This document shows, piece by piece, positions 35,080 through 47,855 of a stretch of DNA of 64,000 bases. The first letter of the stretch is position 1. Each line of letters opens with the position of its first letter. Origin of the DNA: Carnegiea gigantea (taxonomy: Eukaryota; Streptophyta; Magnoliopsida; Caryophyllales; Cactaceae); the NCBI GenBank assembly GCA_029747015.1, contig JAKOGI010002398.1, positions 48,739-112,738 of the forward strand, written 5' to 3'. The position numbers and the translations under genes were made by a program. The notes beneath the pieces are model-generated. The model was not told the origin of the DNA, did not search any database, and saw nothing but the letters and a program-made list of their open reading frames with translations.

Positions 35080-35330
35080 TTGCCATCGATGACCTTACTG
35101 GTATACGTCTACCCTATGATGACCCCGTAGTAGTCACTCTGAGCATAAAAGGCTACGATGTAGCGAGGATTCTAGTTAATGGTGGAAGCATAGTTGATAT
35201 AATCTTTGAACATGCCTTTAAATTGATAGGCATATCAGAAAGCTCATATTAGAAAGCTCCTTGAAGTCTATTGACTATCCTATTGTAGGGTCCACTGGTC
35301 ACCCAGTTAAACCCAAGGACTAATCCGATT
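35080..35330 (+). pseudogene. Tat aspartic protease remnant
   Basis: Near 35085-35225 the frame reads FAIDDLTGIRLPYDDPVVV, then VARILVNGGSIVDIIF. The catalytic aspartate expected just before GGS reads Asn (AAT), which would inactivate the enzyme. Confidence 0.65.
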
Positions 35331-35989
35331 GCCCATCGTGACAAGAAAAGGAGAAAGATCTAGACACCTTAAGGTCAACTTGTTAGTAGTGGATGTGAGC
35401 TCATCCTACAACGCGATAATAGGGGGACCCTTGACACATTAAACTGAAGAGGTGGCCTCTATGTACTATCTCACTACATTGTATGTCTCAGATTAAGGGG
35501 TCCATGAGGTATTAAAGCGAAACCAACACATGGCTAAGAAATGTTACATGGTGGTACTAAACTCCAATAAAACCTTAGACATCTTCAAGAAGGAAGTTGA
35601 ACGCATAAGGCCTAAGAGGACAAGACGTGTTGTTGAGTGCAATCATGTAGGTATGGTTATGTTGGTTACATTGTAAGATTTCATTCCTACCCTCGAACCA
35701 AATGAAGAAACGAAAGAGATATTCTTGCCAGATGGGGAAACCAAGATGGCCATAAGGTTGGTCAAACCATCTCTTGAGTGATCAAGTCACTTGCTGAACT
35801 TTCAAGGAAGCACTATGATTAACTTCTTATGTAGGCTTATGAGATGCTAGATCTTAGATCGTACTATAATATCCCACTACCTAAGCATAAATCCTAATGT
35901 GAACCCCATCAAGCATACAAAAAGGACTTTTTCAATTGAAAAGAACAAGGTAATCATAGATGAGGTTGGTCAGATTTTGACGACAAGAA

Positions 35990-36560
35990 TTCATCCGGGT
36001 ATGTGAATGCCGAAAATGGGTTGCTAATGTCATTAAGGTTAAAAAGGATAATAGGCATGTAAAATGTGTGTGGTCTTCAATGATCTCAACAAAGGTTGGC
36101 TAAAGAATAGCTATCCCCTACCTCGAATTGACTAATTAGCAGATGCTACAAGTTGTTACGCTTTACGTAGTTTCATGGATGCCTTTTTCAAAGTACCATC
36201 AAATTGACTTGAATGAGCCTAACCAAAAGAAAATTGTCTTCATTATGGAAAGGGGCTTGTATTACTACAAATTGATGTTATTCGACTTAAAGAACGCCAA
36301 GGTAACGTATCAAAGCCTGGCGAATTTTGTCTTTTAGGCACAGAGAGGCTTAAATTTGAAATTCTATGTAGACAATCTGATTGTAAAGAGCTATAAAAAA
36401 TAGAGTCATGTAACAGACCTCGAAGAAGCCTGCACAACACTAAAGAAGTATAACATGAAGCTTAATCCCAAGAAATGTTCATTTATGGTGCGGTTAGAAA
36501 GGTTTCTTGGTATGCTGTAGATCATAGAGGAATAGAGGCCAACCCTGAAAATATTCATAG
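35990..36560 (+). pseudogene. Tat reverse transcriptase remnant
   Basis: Near 36062-36175 a segment reads KMCVVFNDLNKGW, SYPLPRID and LADATS...FMDAF, the first catalytic aspartate region. Near 36360-36390 the active site reads FYVDNLIVKS, with the second Asp replaced by Asn. Further pieces follow (LEEACTTLKKYNMKLNPKKC). RNase H is only traceable as scattered phrases to 37500. Confidence 0.65.
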
Positions 36561-37689
36561 CATCATATATGTGCGATCTCCCAATCGGTATATGATGTCC
36601 AAAATCTTACACTATGTACGCCGTTGACTGGACAATTTGTGTCAAATCAGCTAAACATTGTCTTCTATTTTTTCAAAGTTTTAGAGGGAAGCATAAGTCC
36701 AGCTTAGTAGAAGAATGTCAAAAGGCATAAGAGGTTTAGAAGATCTACCTTTCCACCCTTCCCAGGATTACTAAGCCTGTGCTGGAGGAAGAGTTGTACT
36801 TATACGTGGCAGTTTATATAGGGGTAGTTAGTGATGTATTAATCCAAAATAAGACTAAGGTGCAACTAGTCATCCCATAGTTGAGAACATAACCTATTCA
36901 GTACTAGACAGTAGAAAGCTATGACCTTGCTTTAATGCTTACCAAATGATAGTTCTAACTAACCAACCCTTAGGGAAACATTGCATAAGTTTGAGGTATT
37001 TGGCTTGTCACTTAAATGCGTTATAGAGATCTCTAATGTGACAGCCATGAAGGGCTATCAAGGCTTGTGCTCTAGCAGATTTCTTCACCAAATGTTCATA
37101 TATAAAATGAGATCTACAAGGTGCGTGGTTTTAGACCATCCACCTAGATGGCCCATCATCAACCATCAATTATGGGTGGGACTAATAATGATGTCACCAG
37201 AAAGAGAATGCTTGAATATGCACTAACATTTGGCTTTTTTGCATCAAACAACGAAGTGGAATATGAGATCTTGATCACTAGGATCACTATGTAAGGTAAC
37301 TAGGGTTGAAAGGTTAAAAAGCGTATAATAAATCTTAATTGGTAATAAACCAGGTCCTCGAAAGTGCACAAGGCTAAGGACCCACTTATGATGAAATATC
37401 TTGAAAAGGTGACAGAATTATTGAGCTAGCTTAACTTTTTCAAGATTGAAAGAGTCCTAAGGACAGAGTATCAAGAAGCTGATGAGTTATCAAAACTTAC
37501 AAGTTCAATCCTCAAGAGTTTTAGCCGATCGGTCCAGGTGGAAACCTTGTCCTATAGAAGCATCTTGTAAGGTAATGAGTATAAATACACTGGTGAGGAA
37601 GAAATGTCACGGATGGATCCAATAATTTGTTATAAGACCAAAGGGAAACTACCGCTACATGAGATCAAAGCTATAGCTATCAACTGAAA

Positions 37690-38760
37690 GTATGTAAAGT
37701 ATTTGTTAGAGAACTATATTAAAGGGCCTTTAGCTTGCCTCTATTCAATTGTCTAAGACCCGTAGATGCTACTTATGTGACAAGAGAGATCCATGAAGGA
37801 TTGTGTGGAAATCACATATGTGCCCAAACCCTTGCTAAAAAGGCCCTTAGAATAGGATACTATTATCCAACCATGCTGCAGTATGCCAAATAGTATGTTG
37901 CGAGGTATAACAAGTGTTAATGATATGCTCCTTTTATCCATCAACCATCTAATGAACTATCCCTAATGTTTAACTCATTACCATTTGTTTAATGGGGTAT
38001 GGACTTGTTGAGTTCCTTCCTAATAGCGCTAGGACAAAGAAAGTTCTTGATAGTGGCTATGAACTATTTTACCAAATGGATAACAGTTGAAACCCTAACT
38101 ACCATTATAGCATCCCTAGAGTTATAGCTATAGATTATGGAAAACAATTCAAAGGTAAGCCGTTCAAGAAATACTACAAAGAATTTCATACCAAGTTCTC
38201 CTTTTTGCCCGTCCTTAGTGCAATAGGTAGGTAGAGGCTACCAATAAAATCATCCAAGAGGCTTAAAGAAAATACTTAATTAAGCAAGGTTGTAAGCAAT
38301 CCTATAGTCTGCCCACACAAGATAGAATGGGCCCAGTGGAGACCACACTTCAAGCTAGCATTTCGCACCAGGACCATCATACCAGTAGAGATTAGAAGCG
38401 TAAGCTTTAGAGTCCAACACTATGATTTAGAGCAAAATGAGATTGTCATGCATGATACCCTATACCTCCTCTCTGAAGTACAGGAAATGCCCTACTCCGA
38501 ATGGCCATGTACCAATGAAGAATGTGTCAAGGTTATAATCATAGGGTAGTACACAGGCCGATTTTAGTGGGCAATCTGGTGTTGAGGAGTGTCGAATATG
38601 TGGGAAAAGGCAATCTAGATGGTAAGGTATCTACAAACTTGGAAGGTCACTACATCATTAAATAAAAGATTCACTCAGGAGCATACAAATTAAGGTACCC
38701 TCGGGAGAACTCATCCCCAACACTTAGAATGCGGACCTCCTCTATACATGCTTCATATAG
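37690..38760 (+). pseudogene. Tat integrase remnant
   Basis: Fragments in order: a zinc-binding region near 37780-37925 (VTREIHEGLCGNH, CARYNKC-like), the first catalytic region near 37990-38060 (GMDLLS...KFLIVAMNYFTKW), and a second near 38125-38200 (IDYGKQFKGKPFKKYYKEF). Near 38680 on, a C-terminal piece (GAYKLR) precedes the end of pol. Frames shift often. It is degenerate but clearly integrase in order and wording. Confidence 0.6.
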
Positions 38761-40399
38761 TCACCAGAAACGCTCATTGTAGTTAGATGTTAGAAATAAG
38801 ACTTTATCTCATTATAAAGGAAGATGGTATGAAAGGATTGCAACAAAAGGTAAAAATGGGAAGTACGTTAGTATATCAAGAAGATAAATGTATAACCTTT
38901 TTCCATTTTATAATACCAAAATTGGTTATGTGAAGGAAGTTAAAGTTTTCATTGTCACGTGTAGATGTAACTCTTCACATCAACGATATGAGAAAATCAA
39001 GGGGCAAGGAATCTGGGAAGCTATCCCGCTCTCTAACAGATTCAACTAGAGCTTTCAAGGCTACCTGTTGAATCTCCAATGATAAGCCCGTAAATGGGCA
39101 GGCAATGACTGAAATCAACTGGCTTTCCCATATATTCAACTAAATCTTTAACAACTTCGAGTTGAGTCTTTAACAATAAGTCAGTGAAAAGGCATCCTAA
39201 AGCTCCCTCGCCTCAAAGAGTGAGCGTAGTATAATGCCAAAGACTAAAAGCACCTCATCCTCTAACCTAATGATGGAGTCAGGGAATGAGCATGGCTTTT
39301 AACCAGAGGGAAAAACAATGTGTAAACTGACAAGTAATAACTCTAGCATACGACACCACAATATCATCATTCCAGATAAGAAAATGATAGCAACAATACG
39401 TGGGCAACAGCTAAGGCCAATGCAGGTTATAAAAGACCCATCATTCTAAGACGATGTAATATAAATACAAGGAACATGGCGGCACATTTTGGATGGCCTT
39501 AAAGGCTTAAACATTTATTCCTAAGAACCTAATGGCCAAAAGTCCTGATCGAAAGGCATGAAGCTATTTAGAGTTTATGCAAAAACTCTAACCATAAGGA
39601 ATGGCCACACCTTGTCCGATAGTTCCCAATGTTGAATAGAACGAGCAGGGGGGTTATGCTCATCATCATTACTGAAGGCTGCCTAGTCTGGGTACTGATA
39701 GGGAGCTGGCCTAGAATGATGCCCAATTGAACCATAATCTCTAAGCTTGAGACGACTAACCCATCCACCAAGTTGGAACACTATGCTTATGGAGGTAGTT
39801 CACCTACTAAGCTCTCACTATTTCCTAATCCTTAGCTTAAACGACCTCATTAATCTCAATAAAATGCAAATTAGTGATCTACCCATTCTCCATGCTATAG
39901 ATTCCATAATATATCTTCTAGCTCCTACTCATATCGTCAGTTGAAGTTAAGAGCCAAAACAATCTACATAGGGAAGGGGGGATATGAGGCAGCCCATTAG
40001 GTAGCCAACAAGGAGACCTATCATTTATCTCTTCAAACATCACATAACTCCCATTTGACATGACGAGCAGAATAGCATAGAAAGGTGAGGGGAGAAAGTA
40101 CAAACTAGCAAGGAACGACAGCCCTATTTATAAGGCATGGGAAATACACATTTAAGACTATAAAAGATGTCTACCCAATGACTTGTCTCTTTGCTCTTAG
40201 GAGGCAAAATTATGAAACCATACAAGACTCACAAGACTTATACCTTTTATTCGTGGAAACATAAACAGAAGAAACATTTTAAATTGTAATGTCAGAGATA
40301 TATACAACAAACTCTTAATAAAAATTTAATGAAATTCCCTTGCTAGGGTTGAGAAAATCGAAGACTTGAAATAAGGAAACACCCACAATGTTAGCAGGC

Positions 40400-41660
40400 T
40401 CATTGAGCCCTTCTGCCACAATTCTCTTAGGAATCCTCTTCTTGATTCTTATTCTTTTCTTTGAAGTATATTAGGTCCAAATTAAACCTATGATGAACCG
40501 TCACGATGCATCTCCTGGCCATCTCCCTGCCCTAATTATAGGATAAACGCATGTAGGATTAGCCCTTGATACTAGCCTTGTATTCAGCTATGGCACTGTC
40601 ATGCACCTAAAGCATTTCTTGATAGCCTATCACTTGGACATCTTTAAATTCTCTCGTAACTTTTACACGTCATGCTTATACTCTCAGTCTATATGCTCCA
40701 TGTTAGCCCTCATCTCTTTAGACTCCTGTTGATGTCGTACATGGGCCTCCTCGGTAACTAACAACTCCTATGAATGTTAGACCCAAAGGCATCTGAGTTC
40801 ATTTGCTTGCTCTAAGCTCTTAGCCTGGTAATGGATACCTATCTATAGGGAGATATGTGTGTCTTGATAAGCCTAAAAATGATAACAAAATGTCATAACC
40901 ATTCATGGACAATCGCACAAAAAATAAAAGAATTTACGTCTAAAGTAAAGACTTTGCTGCTTGGGTAAGGGGAACATGAATATTTTCTCCCAAAACTGGT
41001 CTGGAGGTAAGGAAAACCCCGAAAGCATCCTCAGTCCAATAGTGCCCCCAAACTTGGGAAAGTTTGAATATATTAACTCATTCTTTTTGACATCAAACTA
41101 AGGCTCCCAAGCTTGTTCGAACAAGTTATAATTTTGAGTCTACCTTTCCATCAGAAAGGAAAAGACCCCACATACTCGATCTCAACATAAGGAGATCTTG
41201 CTTACACGAGGAGGTACGTTGGGTTGATAAGAATTTTCCCACATAACTCCTTGAGGTATAGATAAGGAGGTTAAATGTGGGGAAAATAGGAAGAGCTCCT
41301 CCTGGACGCTCTAGGCCTCTACCCTTTGCTAACACTTGCCTTGCGATCATTAGGCATCTCAAAGCTAACATGAATTCTATCCTCTGACATATTGCTTTGC
41401 TCTAAAGAAGAAGAAACCATAGCTTGAATTTGTTGGACAGCTGAAGGGCTTCGATGATTATGCTTCTAGAGTTAAAAGAACCTTAGGCACTGATGAGGTA
41501 CCCTTATTAGAGCCATAGGAGATGTCCATATCCCCTCAGCCGCCTCACCGTCTAGAGGAATTAATATAACATTAGGGCAATAACCCTTACCATGGTTGTT
41601 ATGTGAGTCTTTAATGGCAACCTGAACATGTTGACTCATAGATAAGAATTCTGGACGAGC
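40400..41660 (-). pseudogene. Antisense coiled-coil ORF remnant downstream of Tat pol
   Basis: On the minus strand, 40850-40700 reads AKSLEQANELRCLW, then EEAHVRHQQESKEMRANMEHID, a Glu/Lys/Gln-rich heptad-like stretch, and continues with KLRENLKMSK. The segment to about 40520 (HDSAIAEYKASIKG) ends in a region with a conserved look. An 81-codon open frame (41371-41126) lies upstream. Known Tat elements carry additional ORFs of unknown function, sometimes antisense, between pol and the 3' LTR, which is the basis for this call. No enzymatic motif is seen. Confidence 0.4.
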
Positions 41661-43911
41661 GGGGCTCAGGGTAATGTGTGATCTAATTCTTTATGTGCCA
41701 ACTTTGTATGTAACCTAAACAAGTCATAAGATATATACATATAACAACAGTAATAATGATAATAAATCTAAAGAGCTAACTAAAGGACATTAAATAAAAA
41801 GGCCAATCTAGTCCTTAGATCCATAAGGCCTCCCCCGTAGTCGTTGCAAGGCTGAGGTGAAAAGCAACAACCTGTTGGTCAGGTAAGATATAACTCATGT
41901 AGGTAGAAGGAACTGGACTCTGCTACCTCCACCTACATTGATTGCTTCAAAGCATTGTCTAGTGTTATGTTCCTCCTGTAAAAGCTTTAGAAACCCATAA
42001 TTTAAAAGAGTGGCTTCCACAATCCTTATGCACCTAAAATTTGTTACTAATATATAAGTAAAAAATTCTCCCTCTCTATTTCTTGACAGACAATTTCGGG
42101 TAGATAGTGAGAAACCCGCTGTAAGTATCAACGACCTCAGGGGACTTATCTTGGGCCGTCATCGCCCATAAATGGCTCAACTTATTTGTTGGATATTTAC
42201 TTTTCATTTCAAAATAAATTTCCTATAATTTTGCCTTCTTCTTAGAATCTGAATCCTGGTAAATGAATGGAAACATAATCGAGGATTGGACTAGGATTTT
42301 GATCAAGGACTCGATGGGGTTCTAGGGCCAGAATGGCGCCCAGTTGCCTAGTGTGATCCCTGATGGTAGCCAATGCCTAATCCAGGAGCAAGGTAGGCAG
42401 CATAATCTAGGAACCCAATCAGGTTCCTGGGCTAGTGTAGGGCCCAAATTTTAGGCCACATAGTTATACCGTCTTGCATCATAACCCTTCTTTCCAAGAA
42501 TAAAATAAAGAAAAAGTTAAAAATACAAAAATAATAAAATTAATTAGTAGAGTTGCTAGTGCGTTCTAGGAAAAACTTATAAAGTGCAATCACTTTTTAA
42601 AGAGAGTCACTATTCATAGGGACAACTAATTTCACTTTAAAAAGGTCTTCAAAAGGCCCCCCCGAGTAATCCCTAATGTGGGGATCATTTTCACTCAGTC
42701 CCAAACCGAGGATCCAGATTCAGGGTGAAGATACGGTGGTGTGATGGGATGTATCATATCACTATCGATCATCACTTATGGCCTCTACTATTCAATATTA
42801 AAAATTAAATATTAAGTACACTATCTCACAGTCATGCAGCTGGTTAGTATGAATCACATTAAATAATGCAAAAGGTACAGCTTTTAGTCCAAAATAAAGT
42901 AAATAATTAATGCGGGTGGGGAACTACCTAAAGTTTACATCTTTGGCAATTTGAGATCAGACCTATGAAGAGAAACAAAATAGAAGAATTGAGGGAGGAT
43001 AGAAATTACGCCCTTAGGATGACCCACCTTAATTACTTGTGAACCCAGCAAAGTGGCACCTTCTTAATGATCAAACCAATCTCTCAACAAATGAACTATG
43101 TCGCTTAGGATTTTGCCTCTCTAATCCCTAAAACTACGCTACCAGAAACCTCTGTCTATTTTTCAATTCTCTTAAAATTTTTTATTCCCCGAACCCTATG
43201 GGGTACCCCCTTTTTATAGTGGTTGAGGGGATAATCTTAATCGATTTAGAGAAAGGTGGTCAATCCTAGTCCCATTAAGATTAATCTAAATGACCGAATT
43301 AATCTAGGTAAGATTCTAACTAATTAAACACAATTTAGAAAGAAAAGAACTAGGAAAAAAGGGAAATTAAGGAGCCTAGCCTGTTCCCTATTGAGGAACC
43401 TGCGCTGGCTCCTAGCTTGTTCAGGCCAGAAGCCGGTTGGGTTTTCTGGGTCGGGGTAGGATGCAACTTTTTTTGCCATAACTTTGTCACCCAACCTCTA
43501 TTTTGACTGATTTTTTTTTTTCCTAAAGTCTATTTTCTAATGTCACTAAGTTCATAGTTTTTGGAAAAGTGTGGAAGAAGATATAAGCAAAATAGTAAAC
43601 ATGTATCATGCTTAGCACAAGACCTAATATTTGACTTCTATCTTTTTTGTTTCTTATCAGGTTTTGGTGTATAATGTGCCATTAGAAAGCTTATTCAATG
43701 AATAATATTGATGCTTAAATTAAATAAAATTATGCTTCCAAGAGTGGATCTCAATCGGATACCGAACGTTGCCAATTTAGGCCTATTCAGGCTTCTGGGC
43801 TCTATTAGCTTTTTGCCTTTCCTTCTTTGTTTTTCTTTCATAATCAAATTAAGAATTACTCTACTTGGCTCCCATGTACACAAGTTAGGGTATAATTTTT
43901 GTCATTAGATA
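41661..43911. other. Unassigned region between the Tat remnant and Tekay LTR
   Basis: A minus-strand frame at 42131-41895 is open for 78 codons without recognised domain. The stretch 42560-42780 (phrases agagagtcactattc, ccaaaccgaggatcc) has the feel of a gypsy LTR, and may be the 3' LTR of the Tat element, but I could not find its partner or its ends. Confidence 0.35.
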
Positions 43912-43916
43912 GTTAC

Positions 43917-46900
43917 TGTAACACCCCCCAAATTAAACATATTTCACTAATTGTATTCTCCGTAATAAATCCCTAAATTGGGACTAATAAACTCAATGAT
44001 AGGGGCGTTACCACCGTCTAAAAGGACAAGGCTTAAAGTATATGTACTAGAAATAACATAGTTTAGTATAGTTTCAACCATACACGTTCACACATCATCG
44101 AACCATATACAATCAGCTGTTAACCCACCCATGGTGTATACACCACAGTAAAGCAATTCACCATATAATTTACACCTCCATCCACTGAAAATTTCAAAAT
44201 ACATCTCCAAAAGATGCATGTACTATATCATTGTTGATCTCTCCAGATTCCCTTACTCAACTTATTCTCTTTAGCTGGTTTGCTAGCATGAGGGTGATTT
44301 ACTAAGCATTTGCCTAAAATAAAATATAAAAAACATTTCAAAACTGTGAGCCAAAACTCAGTACATGCATTCCTATATTGTTAAATGATCTCTGCATAAA
44401 TTGGTTGGGCACCCACTTTGCAATTCATTTTAAATTAAAACAGTGAATGAGATGAATGTAAACTACAATTACTAGTTATTATCTGATAGTGAACCCCCTT
44501 GATGCCATTACGATCTATGGATAGGTGTAAACCTGCCAAGCCGACTGAGGGATCTGGCCAGAAGCCGCGCGGGTAACTACTGAAGGGCAATGTCGTGTAA
44601 CTAATAACTGATGGGGATACTAATTATATGACAAATCACTGATTAAACCGATTCATTGATGTACTTCCTAAAACGTTATCATTTTGATAAATATGTGCTG
44701 ATTTCTGAAGATACAGGCAATGAACGTACCTGAAATCTTTAAAATACAATCTCACTTGATAATACTTATGCATAATGGGAAACAATAGACTAGGCCCCGT
44801 TTCTACTTAAGAAATGTAGTTATAGGTAAATGCAGTTAGTAAACAACTTTCACTAGTAATGAAAAGGGAATCCACAATTCAAACAATTCAACATAAGATA
44901 AGTCATACTAAAATGATTTTGAAAAATAAATAAGTTAGGGTCATTGAACTCGAAATAAAACAAATTGAAGCAAAATAGACCAAAATGAAATAATTGAGGT
45001 GATAATGGAAGTATTTTAATCGATACAAATGGAACATAGGTTGAAGTTTCTGAAATGAATAATATAAGGTTTAATGACAAGAGGGGTGTTGTGAGGTTCA
45101 GGAAAGCTCATATAACCTTAGCTTGTGTCATTACCCGCTTTACTTCTCCAATTTCATTCTCATGCCCATTTAATTCGGTTTTCCAACCTAAGTAAGCTTC
45201 TATACAAAATGAAAGTTGTTGAACTCACTAAACTTTGTAATTTCTTTACAATATCCATAATTATATAGAAACTCTTGATAATAATTCCAAATGCCATGAT
45301 TTCTTTTTTCCCTCATATTACCGTTTGGAGGTCTACTTTAGAAAATTCATATCTTTCACTCCCGATCTCCAATTGAGCTATAAAATTCCAATATGAAAAT
45401 CTTAAAAAGTCTCTCAAAACTCTCATTAGTAGTGTAAAACATAATGACCTCAACAAGGTTCTTAAAATTGGGTTAGCACACAACTGTGCATAGCTTGGGT
45501 CCATCCTGCGTAGTCTTGGTAAAACAACAATAACTTTGTCCACGAAACTAGGAATGACCTGACTGAAAAGGCATTTGAAACATAACTCACTGAACTATCT
45601 ACCCACCAAAAATAATAATTTTTGGCTGGGCCGATCATTACCAGTTTATTGGCAAAATGATCACTGGTTTCTGTCCATTCACAGCCACACTACTTTTGCT
45701 TTCTCATTTGTTTTTACCAAAATCCCCATCTAAAATCATTCCTTAAAATTACTTAAAAAATCCTTGGTCCTTCTCATCACCTCAGAAAGCCATATTACTC
45801 AAATTTACTCCATAATCATCCACATCAAATTTTCAATTCTTCTATTTTTCAAAATCATTCAAAACACATTCATAAGCTTAGTTATTTGCATAGATGAATG
45901 AAACAACCTCCTTTAATTATTTATTGGAATTTTTATATTCCACCCATTTGCTAAAAACTCAATAGCATCATAAATAAAGTCTATAATGCATCCAAACTTC
46001 AAATTCCATCTCAATGAACTCAAATAACTCACTTGATGCCGAATATTCAACTAGATCATGCATGGCCATAAAATCCCAGATTATGCTGCATAAATTTTTC
46101 ATGCAAATCTCCCCCCTAAATGAGTAAAATAATATCACCAATCGTCTTTAATCTTATTTTCCATACTAGATCGTAACAATTAATCAAACAAACGTAAATC
46201 CAAAATCTCTTGATTCATACATGCTTGATCAAGCCCAAGCTCAATTCCACCATATCCAACATCCCCAAAAAATAATACAATTTGCATGACAACATTTATT
46301 TTGATTATGAAAACATAAAACATAACTAAAACAATCACCCTAACCAAAAATACATTAAGATAGAGTTAGAGTTTTTACTCACCTTGAGCTTGGATGGTAG
46401 AGGATGGAGGTGGTGTTTAATGTTGGAGGAGAGAGTAAGAAGATGAAGGCTAGACTTTTCTTGATGGTAAATAACTTGAATGTTTATCTTTAATGCTTGG
46501 CTACTATTTAACTTGAAAAGGGGCTTTTTGCTTATTAAAATTAGGTACAAATGATGGTAATCAACTTAATTTAATTGCACCAAAAATCTCGGGCCACAAT
46601 TTGAGCCTAAAATGAATCGAGCCGTAATTTAGGCCCAAATGAATTGGGCAAAACTTAATGAATTTGAGCCCAAATTTTTGTATGGTTAACAAAATTAAAT
46701 TTTTGTAACATTATGAAAAATAATTTATTACGTAATCATATTTACTGGGGCCTAATATCGATTTATCCGAAATTATTACATAAATGAACTCGAATTACAA
46801 AGTGGGGTCCGAAATGAATTCTCCCAACATGGATGATTAAATAAGATAAATAAATGTGAAATGTGAAAAAAAAATAATAATAATAATAACAACAACAACA

Positions 46901-46958
46901 ACAACAACAACACGGCTTAATTAAATAAATAAACATGATTTAGGGTCCTGCTATTACA
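43917..46958 (-). repeat. 3' LTR of the Tekay/Del-type element, about 3.04 kb
   Basis: Ends are TG...CA on the minus strand (TGTAATAGC at 46958, TGTTACA ending at 43917). The right side abuts the polypurine tract. The 5 bases at 43912-43916 are gttac; no duplicate of them can be tested because the 5' end is missing. The LTR contains an AAT/AAC compound microsatellite near its 5' end. Confidence 0.75.
46866..46912 (+). repeat. Compound microsatellite (aat)n(aac)n
   Basis: An A run is followed by about six aat units and then about eight aac units. It lies inside the Tekay-type LTR. Confidence 0.9.
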
Positions 46959-46975
46959 GCCTTCCCCAATTAAAG
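46959..46975 (-). other. Polypurine tract of the Tekay/Del-type element
   Basis: The minus strand reads ttaattggggaaggc immediately before the LTR start. Confidence 0.65.
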
Positions 46976-47023
46976 AGTTTTGTCCTCAAAACTTATGAAC
47001 TTTGTCAAAACATGTAGGGTTAT

Positions 47024-47475
47024 CTAAAATAAGTATGGGTACTTGGCTTGCATCTCATCGTCGGGTTCCCTAAGTGGCTTATGAGAAGATATGATTTGGC
47101 CAATGTACTTAGATAAAGGTGTCTGCTTGATGCGTAAATGCTTAATCCTGCAATCTGATATCTGGACTGGGTGCTCTTCAAACACTAGACCCTCATTGAC
47201 CGTAATGGGTTTGGTTAAAAGAGTGTGGTCAGAATCTGAAATGTACTGCCTATTTTGTGAGGTGAGGAACACGTTACGCACATGTTTGAGTTATATAGGC
47301 AAATCTAATCGACAAGCTCTGGGATTCAACCTTTCAATAAACTTATATGATCCAATAGATCTTGACCTCAATTTAGTTCGCAGTTCAAACCTCTTTATAG
47401 CCTTAATTGATGAAACTTCCTGAAAAACCTTATCATCTAACTAAAACTCTAGGGATCTCCTTCTCTTATTAGCAT
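47024..47475 (-). pseudogene. Chromovirus integrase C-terminal remnant
   Basis: The minus strand near 47475-47290 reads NRQKSYANKRRRSLEF, then a stop, VFQEVSSIKAIKRF and FIERLNPRACRLDLP. A further stop or shift leads into 47281-47024 (MRNVF, EEHPVQISDCRIKHLR, and an end LREPDDEMQAKYPYLF). This is the tail of integrase and the linker that in Tekay/Del precedes or includes the chromodomain; I do not see clear chromodomain aromatic residues. The rest of pol is absent. Confidence 0.7.
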
Positions 47476-47544
47476 AGCTTTTCTGTCGGTTCCAATAGTC
47501 TGGTTCGAGACCTGCACGGGCCTCATTGAAAGTTGAAGGAAATC

Positions 47545-47855
47545 TTCATGACCTAAAAGATGATTTGGTCGTCACTATGATAGACTTTCTCCTTTATTTG
47601 GGATTTTTTATCATATAACACTCTAGATGCGTACCTCCATTTCTACCTCCCACTCTTATATCATGACTAATGTCATCATCGATCTCTCCGTTACCTTTTT
47701 TAACTGTCCTACATATTTAAACTTCTTAACTTTTGATATCAATATAGCACTAATGGTGACTTCCTCTCCTATTTCTTCCCACCCCTCACTGCACTTACAT
47801 TCTAAGTACTCCATCTTTGATCTACTTAGTCTAAAACCTTTGAACTCCAAAGTAT
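47545..47855 (-). pseudogene. LINE reverse transcriptase, C-terminal part (split by the Athila insertion)
   Basis: The minus strand from 47855 reads ...LEFKGFRLSRSKMEYLE, VTISAILISKVKKFKYVG and, after a shift, a piece like RVGGRNGGTHLECYMIKNP, in the order of plant LINE reverse transcriptases after the active site. The frame at 47855-47851 joins exactly to the piece ending at 59774 across the duplicated target. It stops near 47545, where Tekay-type sequence begins. Confidence 0.8.

Larger units (their letters stand above)
34376..41660 (+). mobile_element. Tat-lineage Ty3/gypsy element, 5'-truncated and decayed
   Basis: Gag and pol fragments read on the plus strand from 34380 to about 38760 with the wording of the Tat lineage. 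Beyond pol, an antisense coiled-coil frame remnant at 41660-40400 occupies the place where some Tat elements are known to carry an extra antisense ORF. No LTR pair was identified. A purine-rich string (aaatcaaggggcaagg, near 38993-39008) could be a polypurine tract. Stops are very dense, so this is one of the oldest elements in the window. Confidence 0.65.
43917..47530 (-). mobile_element. 3' part of a Tekay/Del-type chromovirus (Ty3/gypsy), minus strand
   Basis: The minus strand reads the end of an integrase (47475-47024), a polypurine tract, then a 3-kb LTR starting TGTAATAGC and ending GGGTGTTACA. A very long LTR and this kind of C-terminal wording fit the Tekay/Del lineage. The element is truncated upstream at about 47530, where it meets LINE sequence; there is no matching 5' LTR in the window. 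Confidence 0.7.

Noticed and set aside
34381..38760. Possibility that this block is a caulimovirus-like integrated virus
   Set aside because: A gypsy-type integrase follows reverse transcriptase and the gag wording is Tat-like; no movement protein or coat-protein zinc motif of that virus group is seen.
43695..43908. Overlapping open frames on both strands just before the Tekay LTR
   Set aside because: Neither matches a LINE or gypsy protein; I tested whether the LINE continued here and found no similarity.
43917..46958. Solo LTR interpretation of the 3-kb Tekay repeat
   Set aside because: A polypurine tract and integrase tail directly abut it, so it is the 3' LTR of a truncated element.
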